Source of the DNA: Saccharospirillum sp039982735
GTDB taxonomy: Bacteria > Pseudomonadota > Gammaproteobacteria > Pseudomonadales > Natronospirillaceae
Direction of reading: 5' to 3'
NCBI RefSeq assembly: GCF_039982735.1
Contig: NZ_JBDWXV010000015.1
Coordinates: 62,001 to 126,000, forward strand
Length of the DNA stretch: 64,000 nt
In this document: positions 41,453 to 53,232 of the stretch, piece after piece
Layout: each line of letters begins with the position of its first letter
Position numbering within the stretch: position 1 is the first letter of the stretch
The notes under the pieces: generated by a model
Told to the model about the DNA's origin: nothing
The model's input: the letters and a program-made list of their open reading frames with translations, nothing else
Databases searched by the model: none
Made by a program: the position numbers and the translations under genes

Positions 41453-43021
41453 TTAGAGACGGTCCCACACTGAGGCATCCAGAGCAACGCCGGTCGCGCG
41501 GCCCCGGGACAGGAAGCGGTTCTCAAACTCACGCGGTGACAGCGGCTGGCTGAAGTAGTAGCCCTGAATACTGTCGACGCCCAGGGTTTCCAGGCAGTGC
41601 ATTTGGGCAGCTGTTTCAACACCTTCAGCCACCACACTCATGCCCAGACTGTGCCCCATCTTCACCATGGCGTCGACCATGGCTTCATCCTGGCTGCGCC
41701 GGGCGATATCGTTGATGAACGTCTTGTCGATTTTCAGCACGGTAAAGGGCAAATTGCGCAAGTAGGACAAGGAAGAATAGCCCGTACCAAAGTCATCCAG
41801 CGCCAGATGCACGCCCGCGTCCCTGAGCACATTCAGTTCGCGCACCACCCGCTCGGATGCATTGACCAGCAACCCCTCGGTCACCTCCAGCTGCAACGAA
41901 TTGGGGTTCAGCAACACCTGACCCAGAACGGTCTTAACCGCGGCCAGAATGCTCCCGTCCTGAAACTGGCGCGGGGAGACGTTTATCGACATCATCATCG
42001 GGATTTCGTACTGGGACTGCCAATGCCGCAGCTGGGCGCAGGCCTCTTTCAGCACCCATTGCCCGATCTCGCCTATTACCCCAATCTGCTCGGCAATGGG
42101 TATGAACACGGCCGGAGAGACCCGCCCCAGAGCTGGGTTGTTCCAGCGAATCAGTGCTTCCATCCCTTTCAGGCTGCGGTCTTCTGTTGCGACAATGGGC
42201 TGGTAAACCAGTGCCAGCTCACCCCGTTCCAGCGCCCCGCGAAGATGCTGGTCGATCTGCAACCGCTCGGCCGCCTGAATGTTCATCGACTGGGTAAAGA
42301 ACTGGTAGCCCCGGCGGCCGCTGGCCTTGCTTTGAGCCAGAGCGCTGTCGGCCTCCCGAATCAGGGTCTCGCCGTCTCGGCCATCGGTGGGGCCCAGGCT
42401 GACGCCAATGGAGGCCGACACAGCCAACGAATGCGAATGGACGGCGAAGGGTTCAGACATGCTGGCCAGAATGCGCCGCGCCACCAGTTCGGCGGCCATG
42501 CCATCCTGAATGTGGGGCAACAGCACGATGAATTCGTCCGCGCCGTAGTAGCCCAGCAAGTCGCCCTTCTTCACAACGGACCGCAGCCGTACCGCAACGC
42601 TCTCCAGCAGTTGATTGGCAAGCTGATGCCCGAGGGCTTCGTTAATGTCTTTGAAGAAATCGAGGTCCATCATCAGCACGGCGCAGAGATGGTTGCGTTC
42701 TATCGCGACGTGCAAGGCTTCCTCAAGCCGCTCCCGCATATAACGGCGGCTATTGAGGCCGGTGAGCGGATCCTTGTTGGCTTCCTGACGGACGGTTTCG
42801 AGTTGCTGATGCGCTTCCAGCACCCGATAGTCGGCGGCGCGCTTGAGTCGCCGATAGTGGAGCGACCAGAGCACCAGAATGGCACCGCCAAACACAATGC
42901 CGGTCGCTAGTGTAACCCAGACCGACCAGGGCATGGCCAGCGACTGCAGTGACCACCAGGCGGCACCTTGCCAAAGCAACAATAAGCCCAAACTTATCCA
43001 ACGTTTGTGTCGCACAGGCAA
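41453..43021 (-). CDS. Membrane EAL phosphodiesterase with degenerate GGDEF domain
   Basis: A 522-residue protein with two N-terminal membrane segments (about 8-28 and 33-53) and almost no periplasmic loop. A diguanylate cyclase-like domain follows (about 78-245) in which GGDEF reads GADEF (160-164). The EAL domain (about 255-500) keeps EALIRW at 288-293, the DDFGTGYSS loop-6 motif, the catalytic Lys region LKIDKTFI and AEGVE. The most likely activity is therefore c-di-GMP hydrolysis. The cyclase domain may serve as a GTP sensor or dimerisation module, as in other hybrid proteins. No sensory domain other than the membrane part is seen. Confidence 0.9.
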   Translation of the reverse strand: MPVRHKRWISLGLLLLWQGAAWWSLQSLAMPWSVWVTLATGIVFGGAILVLWSLHYRRLKRAADYRVLEAHQQLETVRQEANKDPLTGLNSRRYMRERLEEALHVAIERNHLCAVLMMDLDFFKDINEALGHQLANQLLESVAVRLRSVVKKGDLLGYYGADEFIVLLPHIQDGMAAELVARRILASMSEPFAVHSHSLAVSASIGVSLGPTDGRDGETLIREADSALAQSKASGRRGYQFFTQSMNIQAAERLQIDQHLRGALERGELALVYQPIVATEDRSLKGMEALIRWNNPALGRVSPAVFIPIAEQIGVIGEIGQWVLKEACAQLRHWQSQYEIPMMMSINVSPRQFQDGSILAAVKTVLGQVLLNPNSLQLEVTEGLLVNASERVVRELNVLRDAGVHLALDDFGTGYSSLSYLRNLPFTVLKIDKTFINDIARRSQDEAMVDAMVKMGHSLGMSVVAEGVETAAQMHCLETLGVDSIQGYYFSQPLSPREFENRFLSRGRATGVALDASVWDRL

Positions 43022-43047
43022 TCCGCCGGTTTGGCTCTACCCTGATA

Positions 43048-43467
43048 TCAGTGAGCAGCTATGTCCTTGATCCGGGCAACCATGGCTCTGAGTCCATTAC
43101 CGCGCGTTGGACTGAGGTGTTTGACTAGATCCAGCTGCGAGAAATAGGCTTCGGTATCGAAGTCTAGAATCTGTTGGCGTGTTTTGCCATTGTAGGCAGC
43201 TAAAACAATGGCGAGCAAGCCCCGAACAATGTGGGCGTCGGAATCGGCCTGAAAGCGGATCTGCTCGCCGTCGGCGTCATCGACCAGCCACACCTGACTC
43301 TGGCAACCGCGAACGATTCGCTCGTCGGTTTTCAGGGCATCGTCCATCGCCGGCAAATCCTTCCCCAGATCAATGATATAGCGGTATCGGTCTTCCCAGG
43401 AGTCGAAGAAAGACAAGGTTTCAACGATGTCGTCGCTGGTGACATCAGTGCCGAATTCGGTGCTCAT
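43048..43467 (-). CDS. sufE: SufE family cysteine desulfuration protein
   Basis: A 139-residue sulfur acceptor for SufS. The persulfide-accepting Cys55 lies in RIVRGCQSQVWL, and IRFQADSDAHIVRGLLAIVL and the C-terminal SPTRGNGLRAMVARIK are family segments. The frame opens 16 codons earlier, but ATG 43467 gives the usual start. It is the last gene of the Fe-S operon, 81 bases after sufT. Confidence 0.92.
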   Translation of the reverse strand: MSTEFGTDVTSDDIVETLSFFDSWEDRYRYIIDLGKDLPAMDDALKTDERIVRGCQSQVWLVDDADGEQIRFQADSDAHIVRGLLAIVLAAYNGKTRQQILDFDTEAYFSQLDLVKHLSPTRGNGLRAMVARIKDIAAH

Positions 43468-43548
43468 AACTGACCTGTTTGTCTGAAAATGGGTAGGGTA
43501 ATACTTTAGTGGCATGTCGTTTTTAGCCAGAGAACAAGCCGTTTCCCG

Positions 43549-44076
43549 TTAAAAAAACAGGCCGGTCTCAAGCTGGGCTTCTTCGGACATTTTGTCACGA
43601 CTCCAGGGCGGGTCGAACACCAGCTCAACCGTCACCGACTCGACACCGGGCACTTTCGCCACCCGGTATTTTACATCGTCGACCAATACCGGGCCCATTC
43701 CGCAGCCCGGGGCGGTCAGGGTCATGTCGACCATCACGTGGTGGCCTTCTATCGTCACCTTGTAGATCAGCCCCAGGGCGACCACATTCACCGGGATTTC
43801 CGGGTCAAAAATGGTTTCCATCGCCGCCCAGACCTGAGCTTCATCGATTTGGCCATCGGCCCGGGGTTCGAATTCCAGGCGCTGCGGCTCAAAGCCCAGG
43901 GCATCAGCGTCGGTACCGTCGATGCGGGCCATGTTGCCGTTGTGCACCACAGTGTAATTTCCACCCAGCGACTGGGTCAGGGTAACAAAGCTGTCCTGCG
44001 GGATGGTGATGGGCGTACCCACCGGCACCAGCCGAGCTTCAACATCACGCTGGGTAACCACCATGCGTTTTTCCAT
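43549..44076 (-). CDS. sufT: SufT-like MIP18/DUF59 Fe-S assembly protein
   Basis: A 175-residue protein. The MIP18-type domain occupies about 75-165, with DPEIPVNVVALGLIYKV and the conserved Cys motif DMTLTAPGCGMGPVL. An extra N-terminal beta-rich domain is typical of the SufT subgroup (about 175-180 residues) as opposed to the shorter PaaD/MIP18. SufT helps Fe-S maturation under high demand in other bacteria. It overlaps the IscA-like gene by one base. A second ATG four codons later is possible. Confidence 0.87.
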   Translation of the reverse strand: MEKRMVVTQRDVEARLVPVGTPITIPQDSFVTLTQSLGGNYTVVHNGNMARIDGTDADALGFEPQRLEFEPRADGQIDEAQVWAAMETIFDPEIPVNVVALGLIYKVTIEGHHVMVDMTLTAPGCGMGPVLVDDVKYRVAKVPGVESVTVELVFDPPWSRDKMSEEAQLETGLFF

Positions 44077-44474
44077 CAGTGCGCGGTCTCCGCCAGGTCG
44101 CTGTCGGCCGCCTTGTCGTCGACCACAAAGCTTTCACCGCAACCGCATTCTGCGGTCACGTTCGGGTTTCGGAACTTGATCACCCGGTTGATGCCGTCTT
44201 TGGCGAAATCGATCTCGGTACCCTGAACAATGGGCAGGGCGTCTTTTTGCACAAAGAGTGTGACGTCATCGGCCATGCTAAGGCGTACATCGGTTTCATC
44301 CGGTTGTGTCACCAGATCTACAATGTACATGTAACCGGAACAGCCGCTTTCCTTGATCGACAAGCGAATGCCCTGGGCACCCGCGTCCTGTATCTGGCGG
44401 CGACTGTGCTCCACAGCGGCGGCGGTCATGGTCAGCTGGGCTGACTGACGCGGATCAAAGGATTCAACACTCAT
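44076..44474 (-). CDS. A-type Fe-S carrier (SufA/IscA/ErpA family)
   Basis: A 132-residue carrier protein. The three cluster cysteines are Cys45 (GCSGYMY), Cys110 and Cys112 (CGCGESF). The N-terminus is about 20 residues longer than IscA, closer to SufA. Within the operon it most likely passes clusters from SufBCD to targets. Subtype naming (sufA versus iscA) cannot be settled by eye. Confidence 0.9.
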   Translation of the reverse strand: MSVESFDPRQSAQLTMTAAAVEHSRRQIQDAGAQGIRLSIKESGCSGYMYIVDLVTQPDETDVRLSMADDVTLFVQKDALPIVQGTEIDFAKDGINRVIKFRNPNVTAECGCGESFVVDDKAADSDLAETAH

Positions 44475-44561
44475 GGTCGTACTCCTGTCTCACAAAGGGG
44501 CTGCTTACCTGTCGGTCTACAACCCAACGGGGTAATAGCAACGATATGGGGTCAACAGCGC

Positions 44562-45778
<1,217 letters not shown>

Positions 45779-45782
<4 letters not shown>

Positions 45783-47071
45783 ACCAGGTGCCTCGCCAGT
45801 TCGTCTTCTTTGGCAAACAATGAAGCCAGCATGGGACGCAACAATTGCTTCACCGGTTCGTCATCGAGCGTTTCGAGCAGTTCGTTGATGAACCCAAAGC
45901 TCATCATGACTTCCGCTTCCTGCCGGCTGATACCGCGCGACAGAAAATAGAACATCGAGCCTTTATCGAGCTGGGCGACGGTTGCACCGTGGGCACATTT
46001 TACGTCGTCAGCGTAGATCTCAAGTTCAGGCTTGGTATTGATCTCGGCCTTGTGACTGGTCAGCAAATTCTTGTTGCTCAATTCGGCCAGTGTTTTCTGC
46101 GCATCTTTATGGATATGGATGCGACCGTTAAACACCGCCTTGGCTTCATCACCAATGATGCCGCGAAACACTTCATTCGATGTTCCGTGAGGCACTTCGT
46201 GCTCAAGCGTTGTGTGGTAATCGACGTGTTCCTTACCCCTGGGCAAATAAACGCCGTTCAACTGCAAGTGTGCGCCGCTGCCACAATGGCGAACCACAAT
46301 GTCTTTGCGCTTTAACACACCGCCCAGCGCCATATGAAAGCTGTTCATCTGGCTGTGCGCCCGCAATACCGCTTGCACCGACCCCAGATGGCGAACATCG
46401 CCGGTTTCCAGCAGCAGGTGGTAGTGCGTCAGCTTGGCGCTGTCACCGACGTCAATTTCAGTCACCGGGTTAATGAATACCGGCCCGTCCGATTCACTGG
46501 TGAAGGTTTCCACCAAAGTCATCTGGCTGCGCGTCCCCAGATCCAACAACAGTCTAACCGGTACGGCGCGGCCACGGGCATTGGACGACAGAACCTGATT
46601 GATGTGCAGCGGCTTTTCCAGAACGGTTTCCGGCGCAACCTCAATCCACACGGCTTCTGCCAGCAAGGCCTGATTGAAGGTGGTGAACAACTGGTCACCG
46701 GCCAGGGTTTTAGCCAGCCGGCCTTCGAATTGCGCGCGCTGTTCAGGGGTTGCTTTTGACAGCAGACGAACGGTCACACCTTCTGGCAAAGCGTCATGAT
46801 CAACTACCTTGCCATCGACCAGCGTGATCACCGTGCGGTCCCAGCTTTCAAAAACGGTCCCGGTTCCGGTACCTGGCTGTTCCGCCAGCGACCATTCGGT
46901 ATCGAGCATGGATTTCAGCGGCGTGTACTTCCAGGCTTCGGTCTTGCGAGTCGGCCAGGGGGTCGCGGCAAATTGCGACCAGGCGCTCGCGCGCCAGTCT
47001 TTCAGCCAGCCCCAGTCAGACTGCGCCTGTAAGCCCTGATGAGCCTGTTCTGCCTGCATCGGGTCGGACAC
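45779..47071 (-). CDS. sufD: Fe-S cluster assembly scaffold subunit SufD
   Basis: A 430-residue beta-helix protein of the SufBC2D scaffold. The conserved C-terminal CAHGATVAQLDKGSMFYFLSRGI includes the His implicated in cluster formation at the SufB-SufD interface. An N-terminal helical domain (ASAWSQFAATPWPTRKTEAWKYT) is typical. It abuts sufC and overlaps sufS. Confidence 0.94.
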
Positions 47072-47821
47072 TTAGGCCACCTCCTCGTCGATCCAGCTGT
47101 AACCGTGTTTTTCCAGTTCCAGTGCCAGTTCGCGACCGCCGGATTTCACGATGCGGCCCTTGGCCAGCACGTGCACATAGTCGGGCACAATGTAATCGAG
47201 CAAACGCTGATAGTGAGTCACCACGATGATGCCGCGGTCCGGGCTGCGCAGCGCGTTCACGCCCCGGGCAACCACCTGCAGGGCATCAATATCGAGGCCG
47301 GAATCGGTTTCATCCAGAATGCACAGGCTCGGTTCCAGCAACATCATTTGCAGCAATTCGTTGCGCTTCTTTTCACCGCCCGAAAACCCTTCGTTAACGC
47401 CGCGCTTCAGGAAGTCTTGTGGCAGATCAACCGCCTTGCATTTCTCGCGAGCGAGCTTGATGAAGTCCATCGAGCTCATCACGTCTTCACCGCGTGCGGT
47501 GCGAATGGTATCGACGCTGGCTTTCAAGAATTCCATATTGGACACACCGGGAATCTCGACCGGGTATTGAAACGCCAGGAACACACCGGCGCGAGCACGC
47601 TCTTCGGCTTCCAGTTCGAGCAGGTCATTGCCTTTATAGGTCACACTGCCGCCCGTCACTTCGTAACCGGGGCGACCGGCCAAGACGTTGCCCAGGGTGC
47701 TTTTGCCAGCGCCGTTCGGGCCCATAATGGCATGCACTTCACCCGGCTTAACCTCCAGGTTCAGACCGTGCAGAATGGCGGTGTCCTCAACCCGGGCGTG
47801 CAAATCGTTAATGTTCAGCAT
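47072..47821 (-). CDS. sufC: Fe-S cluster assembly ATPase SufC
   Basis: A 249-residue ABC-type ATPase that drives conformational change in SufB-SufD. Walker A is GPNGAGKST, the signature is GFSGGEKKRNEL (the SufC variant) and Walker B is LCILDETDSGLDIDAL. DYIVPDYVHVLAKGRIVKSGG is SufC-specific. Gene order sufB-sufC-sufD is standard. Confidence 0.96.
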   Translation of the reverse strand: MLNINDLHARVEDTAILHGLNLEVKPGEVHAIMGPNGAGKSTLGNVLAGRPGYEVTGGSVTYKGNDLLELEAEERARAGVFLAFQYPVEIPGVSNMEFLKASVDTIRTARGEDVMSSMDFIKLAREKCKAVDLPQDFLKRGVNEGFSGGEKKRNELLQMMLLEPSLCILDETDSGLDIDALQVVARGVNALRSPDRGIIVVTHYQRLLDYIVPDYVHVLAKGRIVKSGGRELALELEKHGYSWIDEEVA

Positions 47822-47892
47822 GATTCAATCTCTTTCATTCAAATTCGGTTCATCGCGAGTGCGCACAGGGCCGGCTAAAGCGGCCCGGGAAC

Positions 47893-49329
<1,437 letters not shown>

Positions 49330-49347
49330 GGTATTCCCCTGCGAAGG

Positions 49348-50520
49348 TCAGGTGGCCGCCGTTTTGGCTTGCGTGCGCAAGGCCGTCACGGCGTCCCTAA
49401 TACGGTGTATGGCTTGGTCCACCTCTTCACGGGTGGTAAAACGGCCCAGGCTAAAGCGCAAGGAACCGTGTGCGGCCTGATCACTCAGGCCCATGGCTTT
49501 TAATACGTACGAAGGCTCAACGCTGGCGGACGTACAGGCAGAGCCGGTAGATACCGCGATGTCGCGCAATGCCATCATCAGCGATTCGCCATCGATGCCG
49601 CCAAAATGAACGTTCAGATGGCCCGGCGTACGCGGCGCCTGGCCGCCATTGATGTGTATATCGCCAAGGTCGGCTATGCCCTGCCAGAGGTCATCGCGCA
49701 GCGTCGCAATGCGCTGGCCTTCTTCTGCCAGGTGTTCGGACACCAGGTTGGCTGCGGTGCCAATCCCGACCAACTGATGCGTGGCCAGGGTTCCGGAGCG
49801 CATGCCCCGCTCATGTCCGCCACCGTGAATCTGGGGCAACAGCTTCAAGCTGGAGCGACGCCGCACATAAAGGGCGCCAACGCCCTTCGGGCCATAAAAC
49901 TTGTGGGCTGAAACCGACACCAGGGTGGCTTGCCAGTCATCGACGTTCACCGGAATCTTGCCTACGGCCTGGGCCGCATCAACATGAAACCAGACGTTAT
50001 GGTCGGCACACACCTGGCCAATACCGGCGACGGGGTTCAACACACCGGTCTCGTTATTGGCGGCCATAATGCTAACCAAACGGGTATTGGGTTGCAGCGC
50101 CTGAGCGACAGTTTCGGCCGAAATAACGCCATCGGCATCGGGCAGGAGCACCGTCAGGCCGTAGCCTTTTTGCTCCAGATACCGCGCCGGATCGAGCACG
50201 GCTTTGTGTTCTGTTGCAGCCACCACGATATGGCAGTCTTGCGGCGCGAATTGTTCGGCAACACCTTTGATCGCCAGGTTATTGCTCTCGGTCGCGCCGC
50301 TGGTCCAGACGATTTCGCGGCTATCGGCTCCCAGCAAATCGGCCACCTCATTGCGGGCGTCTTCCACCGCTTCCTCGGCTTGCCAGCCGAGCAAGTGCGA
50401 GCGCGAGGCCGGGTTGCCATAGATGCCATCGCGGGTCAGGTGCGCCATCATCCGCTCGGCGACGCGTTCGTCGACCGGCGTGGTGGCGGCGTAATCAAAG
50501 TAGATCGGGTGCATGCTCAT
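49348..50520 (-). CDS. iscS: IscS/NifS-type cysteine desulfurase
   Basis: A 390-residue PLP enzyme, type I desulfurase. YFDYAATTPVDERV opens, the PLP Lys is in SVSAHKFYGPKGVGAL, and the active Cys329 is in the long loop STGSACTSASVEPS. These are all IscS-like, with the Cys at practically the E. coli position. It lies between iscR (4-base overlap) and sufB, without iscU, hscBA or fdx. It may supply the Suf scaffold or other thio-transfer pathways. Confidence 0.93.
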   Translation of the reverse strand: MSMHPIYFDYAATTPVDERVAERMMAHLTRDGIYGNPASRSHLLGWQAEEAVEDARNEVADLLGADSREIVWTSGATESNNLAIKGVAEQFAPQDCHIVVAATEHKAVLDPARYLEQKGYGLTVLLPDADGVISAETVAQALQPNTRLVSIMAANNETGVLNPVAGIGQVCADHNVWFHVDAAQAVGKIPVNVDDWQATLVSVSAHKFYGPKGVGALYVRRRSSLKLLPQIHGGGHERGMRSGTLATHQLVGIGTAANLVSEHLAEEGQRIATLRDDLWQGIADLGDIHINGGQAPRTPGHLNVHFGGIDGESLMMALRDIAVSTGSACTSASVEPSYVLKAMGLSDQAAHGSLRFSLGRFTTREEVDQAIHRIRDAVTALRTQAKTAAT

Positions 50521-51011
50521 AACTGACTGGCCAAAATGGTGGCTTCGTTCGGGGCGTCTGTGCGCCCGGTTTTCAAATACTGATTCTGGCGCTGGCTGAC
50601 GACCTGAATATCACGCCGCCCGACCAGGTCGGCCAGGGAAATCCCGTGCAGAAAATCATGGATTTGCTGGCTCAAGTCTTGCCAGAGGTGGTGTGTCAGG
50701 CAGACTTCACCCTGCTGGCAGCCGGTTTTGCCCTGGCATTTGGTCGCATCGAGCGACTCACTGACGGCATCCACCACATCGGCCACACTGATCAGTTCGC
50801 TCGGACGGCCAAGCTGGTAACCGCCGCCCGGCCCGCGCACTGAGGTCACCAGAGTATGACGGCGCAGTTTGGCAAACAGCTGTTCCAGGTAAGACAACGA
50901 AATGCCCTGCCGCTCAGATATGTCGGACAAACTGATCGGACCTGTCTCCTGGTTCAGCGCCAGATCCAGCATCGCCGTTACCGCATAGCGGCCTTTGGTC
51001 GTCAGTCTCAT
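50517..51011 (-). CDS. iscR: IscR-type Rrf2 family [2Fe-2S] regulator
   Basis: A 164-residue winged-helix repressor that senses Fe-S supply. MRLTTKGRYAVTAMLDLAL and the recognition helix ISLSYLEQLFAKLRR are IscR-like. Cluster ligands Cys92, Cys98, Cys104 and His107 (CQGKTGCQQGEVCLTH) occupy the E. coli positions. It is the first gene of the operon. The match of the upstream site at 51107-51131 to the IscR type 1 operator strongly implies autoregulation by the holo-protein. Confidence 0.95.
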   Translation of the reverse strand: MRLTTKGRYAVTAMLDLALNQETGPISLSDISERQGISLSYLEQLFAKLRRHTLVTSVRGPGGGYQLGRPSELISVADVVDAVSESLDATKCQGKTGCQQGEVCLTHHLWQDLSQQIHDFLHGISLADLVGRRDIQVVSQRQNQYLKTGRTDAPNEATILASQL

Positions 51012-51099
51012 GCGGGTGATCCCCCGAGTAGCCGGAAGTGTCTATCCATGAATGAAGTCGAGCCCCGCCCAAAACGCAGGTATGACTCTATGGGCGCGA

Positions 51100-51131
51100 A
51101 TTATAAATACCTGAGTAAAACAGTCAACTAT
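51100..51131 (-). promoter_or_regulatory. iscR operon promoter with overlapping IscR type 1 site
   Basis: On the minus strand TTGACT (51122-51127) and a perfect TATAAT (51100-51105) are separated by 16 bases. The 25-base stretch 51107-51131 begins ATAGTTGACT and ends ACTCAGGTAT, with GTTTT between. Set against the E. coli type 1 consensus as I recall it (ATASYYGACTRWWW followed by YAGTCRRSTAT), only one position differs. The operator covers the -35 and spacer, so bound [2Fe-2S]-IscR should repress. Confidence 0.85.
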
Positions 51132-51381
51132 TGCCCGCTAAAAAGCCCGCAAGCCCCGGCCACCCTCCTTGACACCAAATCACGGATCCAATATCAGCCG
51201 CCCCATTGATGCAAAAAAATAACAAATTGCCACCTTTCGTTTACAAAACACTCAGGCTGGACTAGTTATAACGTAAGACGAACAACAACAATAACCGAGT
51301 GGTCAGGGCCTGCCTGAACCCCTCTGGAGTCGCTGCCATGCTATCTCTTATACCCCCTCGCCTGGCCGGGAGGGTCCGATT

Positions 51382-52176
51382 GTGCTGAGTGTTTCCCAGG
51401 CCAGCCTGGCTTTTGGCGGGATCAAGGCGCTGGACGATGTGTCCTTTACGGCCGCGCCCGGCGAAATCACCGCCATCATTGGCCCCAACGGCGCCGGTAA
51501 AACCAGCTTGTTCAACATCATCTCGGGGTTTTACAGGCCGCAGCAGGGGCAGATCCAGTTTGATAAGCAAAACATCACCCGGATGCGGGCCGACAAGCGC
51601 GCTGAGCTTGGCATCGCCCGTACGTTCCAGAACATCGCCCTGTTTCGAGGCATGTCAGTGCTGGAGAACATCAAGCTCGGTGGCCATACCCGGCTGAGCA
51701 CCGGCTTCTGGGCGTCCGGTTTCTTTTATGGTGGGGCGAGGCGCGAAGAAGCCCGGCTGCGCGCCGAGATCGAACGGGATGTGATCGACTTTCTGGAGCT
51801 GGACCACATACGCAAAGCCCCCGTCGCTGCCCTACCCTATGGCCTGCAGAAGCGGGTTGAACTGGGTCGGGCACTGGCGATGCAGCCGCATGTGCTGTTG
51901 CTAGACGAACCTGTCGCCGGCATGAACCGGGAAGAAACCGAAGACATGGCCCGCTTCATTCTGGACATTCAGGCCCGGTGGGGCACCACCATTTTGCTGG
52001 TCGAGCACGATATGGGCATGGTGATGGACATCTCCAACCAGGTCGTAGTGCTCAACTTTGGACGCCAGATCGCCAAGGGCACGCCGGAACAGGTGCAGGC
52101 CAACCCGGCCGTTATTGAAGCCTACCTGGGCACCAGCGACCGCAGTAAAAACGACGCCGGGGAGGTGACCGCCTGA
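51382..52176 (+). CDS. LivG-type ABC transporter ATP-binding protein
   Basis: A 264-residue ATPase of the branched-chain amino acid/amide (HAAT) import family. Walker A is GPNGAGKTS (34-42), the signature-equivalent is LPYGLQKRVELGRAL and Walker B is VLLLDEPVAGMN, with the LivG-type C-terminal EKGTPEQVQANPAVIEAYLG-like end (here KGTPEQVQANPAVIEAYLG). It begins with GTG, preceded by GGGAGGG. First gene of a six-gene operon; the stop codon shares a base with the next start. Confidence 0.88.
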   Translation: MLSVSQASLAFGGIKALDDVSFTAAPGEITAIIGPNGAGKTSLFNIISGFYRPQQGQIQFDKQNITRMRADKRAELGIARTFQNIALFRGMSVLENIKLGGHTRLSTGFWASGFFYGGARREEARLRAEIERDVIDFLELDHIRKAPVAALPYGLQKRVELGRALAMQPHVLLLDEPVAGMNREETEDMARFILDIQARWGTTILLVEHDMGMVMDISNQVVVLNFGRQIAKGTPEQVQANPAVIEAYLGTSDRSKNDAGEVTA

Positions 52177-53180
52177 TGGGCCAGTTCATTCAGTACATCA
52201 TTAACGGGGTCATCTCCGGCAGTATTCTGGCACTCATCGCCCTGGGTATTGTTGCCGTGTTCAAGGCAACCAAAGTGGTTAACTTTGCCCATGGCCATCT
52301 GATTCTGTTCGGTGCCTACTTCTATTTCACCTTTTCCGTCGTTCTGGCCGACGCGCCCTTTATGCCCGCCTGGGTAAGCAGCTGGGAACCCGCCTGGTTA
52401 ATGGCCTACGCGGGCGATGCGCCCATGTTCTCACCCAGGGCCGCCATAGCCAGCTGGGTCAGTGACCTGCCGCGCATTCTGCTGGGGCTTGTGGGTGCCC
52501 TGGCGGCCAATGCCGTGCTGGCGCTGATCATTGAGCGTTTGATCATGCGCCCGCTGTTGGGCCAGTCTGCCTTTGCGATGATTCTGTCGACCGTCGGGCT
52601 AATCTGGGTACTCGAGGGCAGCGCAGGCCTTATCTGGACCGCAGAAGCCGAGCAAGTACCGGCGCTCGGGCCCAATTTCCCAATCCGATTCCAGCTGTTC
52701 GACCAGAACCTGTTCCTGTTCAGCGGCTCGCTGGTTAACTTGCTGGTCGCCTTGCTCCTGTTCGCCAGTCTGATGCTGGTACTGCGGTATACCCGCTCCG
52801 GTGTCGCGATCCGGGCCACCGCCGAGGACCAAAGCACCGCCTACGCCATGGGCATCAACGTACCCAGGGTGTTTTCCACCGCGTGGCTGGTGGCTTCAAC
52901 AACCGGTGCCGTTGCCGGAGCCATTCTGGCCAGCCGTAATGGCTTGTCACCCGCCATAGGTCTGTTTGGCCTGTCGGTATTGGCGGTGGTGTTAATGGGC
53001 GGGCTGGATTCCTTTGCCGGTGTGCTGATTGCCTCGATGCTGGTCGGTATTTTGAGCTCAATGGCGCAATGGAAACTCGGCGGCGGTGTGGCTGAGATCG
53101 TGCCCTACGTGGCGGTTCTGGTGGTGATTCTGATTCGGCCTCATGGCTTTATGGGCCAAGAGGAGATCGAGCGAATATGA
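52176..53180 (+). CDS. LivH-type ABC transporter permease
   Basis: A 334-residue permease with about eight membrane segments. The LivH family features are GVISGSILALIALGIVAVFKATKVVNFAHG near the start (residues about 11-40) and the coupling loop SGVAIRATAEDQSTAYAMGIN. It starts one base within the LivG stop and ends 52 bases before the LivM-type gene. Confidence 0.9.
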   Translation: MGQFIQYIINGVISGSILALIALGIVAVFKATKVVNFAHGHLILFGAYFYFTFSVVLADAPFMPAWVSSWEPAWLMAYAGDAPMFSPRAAIASWVSDLPRILLGLVGALAANAVLALIIERLIMRPLLGQSAFAMILSTVGLIWVLEGSAGLIWTAEAEQVPALGPNFPIRFQLFDQNLFLFSGSLVNLLVALLLFASLMLVLRYTRSGVAIRATAEDQSTAYAMGINVPRVFSTAWLVASTTGAVAGAILASRNGLSPAIGLFGLSVLAVVLMGGLDSFAGVLIASMLVGILSSMAQWKLGGGVAEIVPYVAVLVVILIRPHGFMGQEEIERI

Positions 53181-53232
53181 CCAACATCGTCCGCTACACC
53201 GACATACACCACCCTGACCACAGGATAACGCC

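Noticed and set aside
41597..42910. Plus-strand open frame of 437 codons opposite the EAL protein
   Set aside because: His/Gln/Gly-rich shadow composition and complete overlap with a conserved domain protein.
51240..51381. Promoter for the Liv-type operon (TTTACA with a distant TATAAC)
   Set aside because: Spacing of 21 bases is outside the usual range and no alternative pair was convincing.
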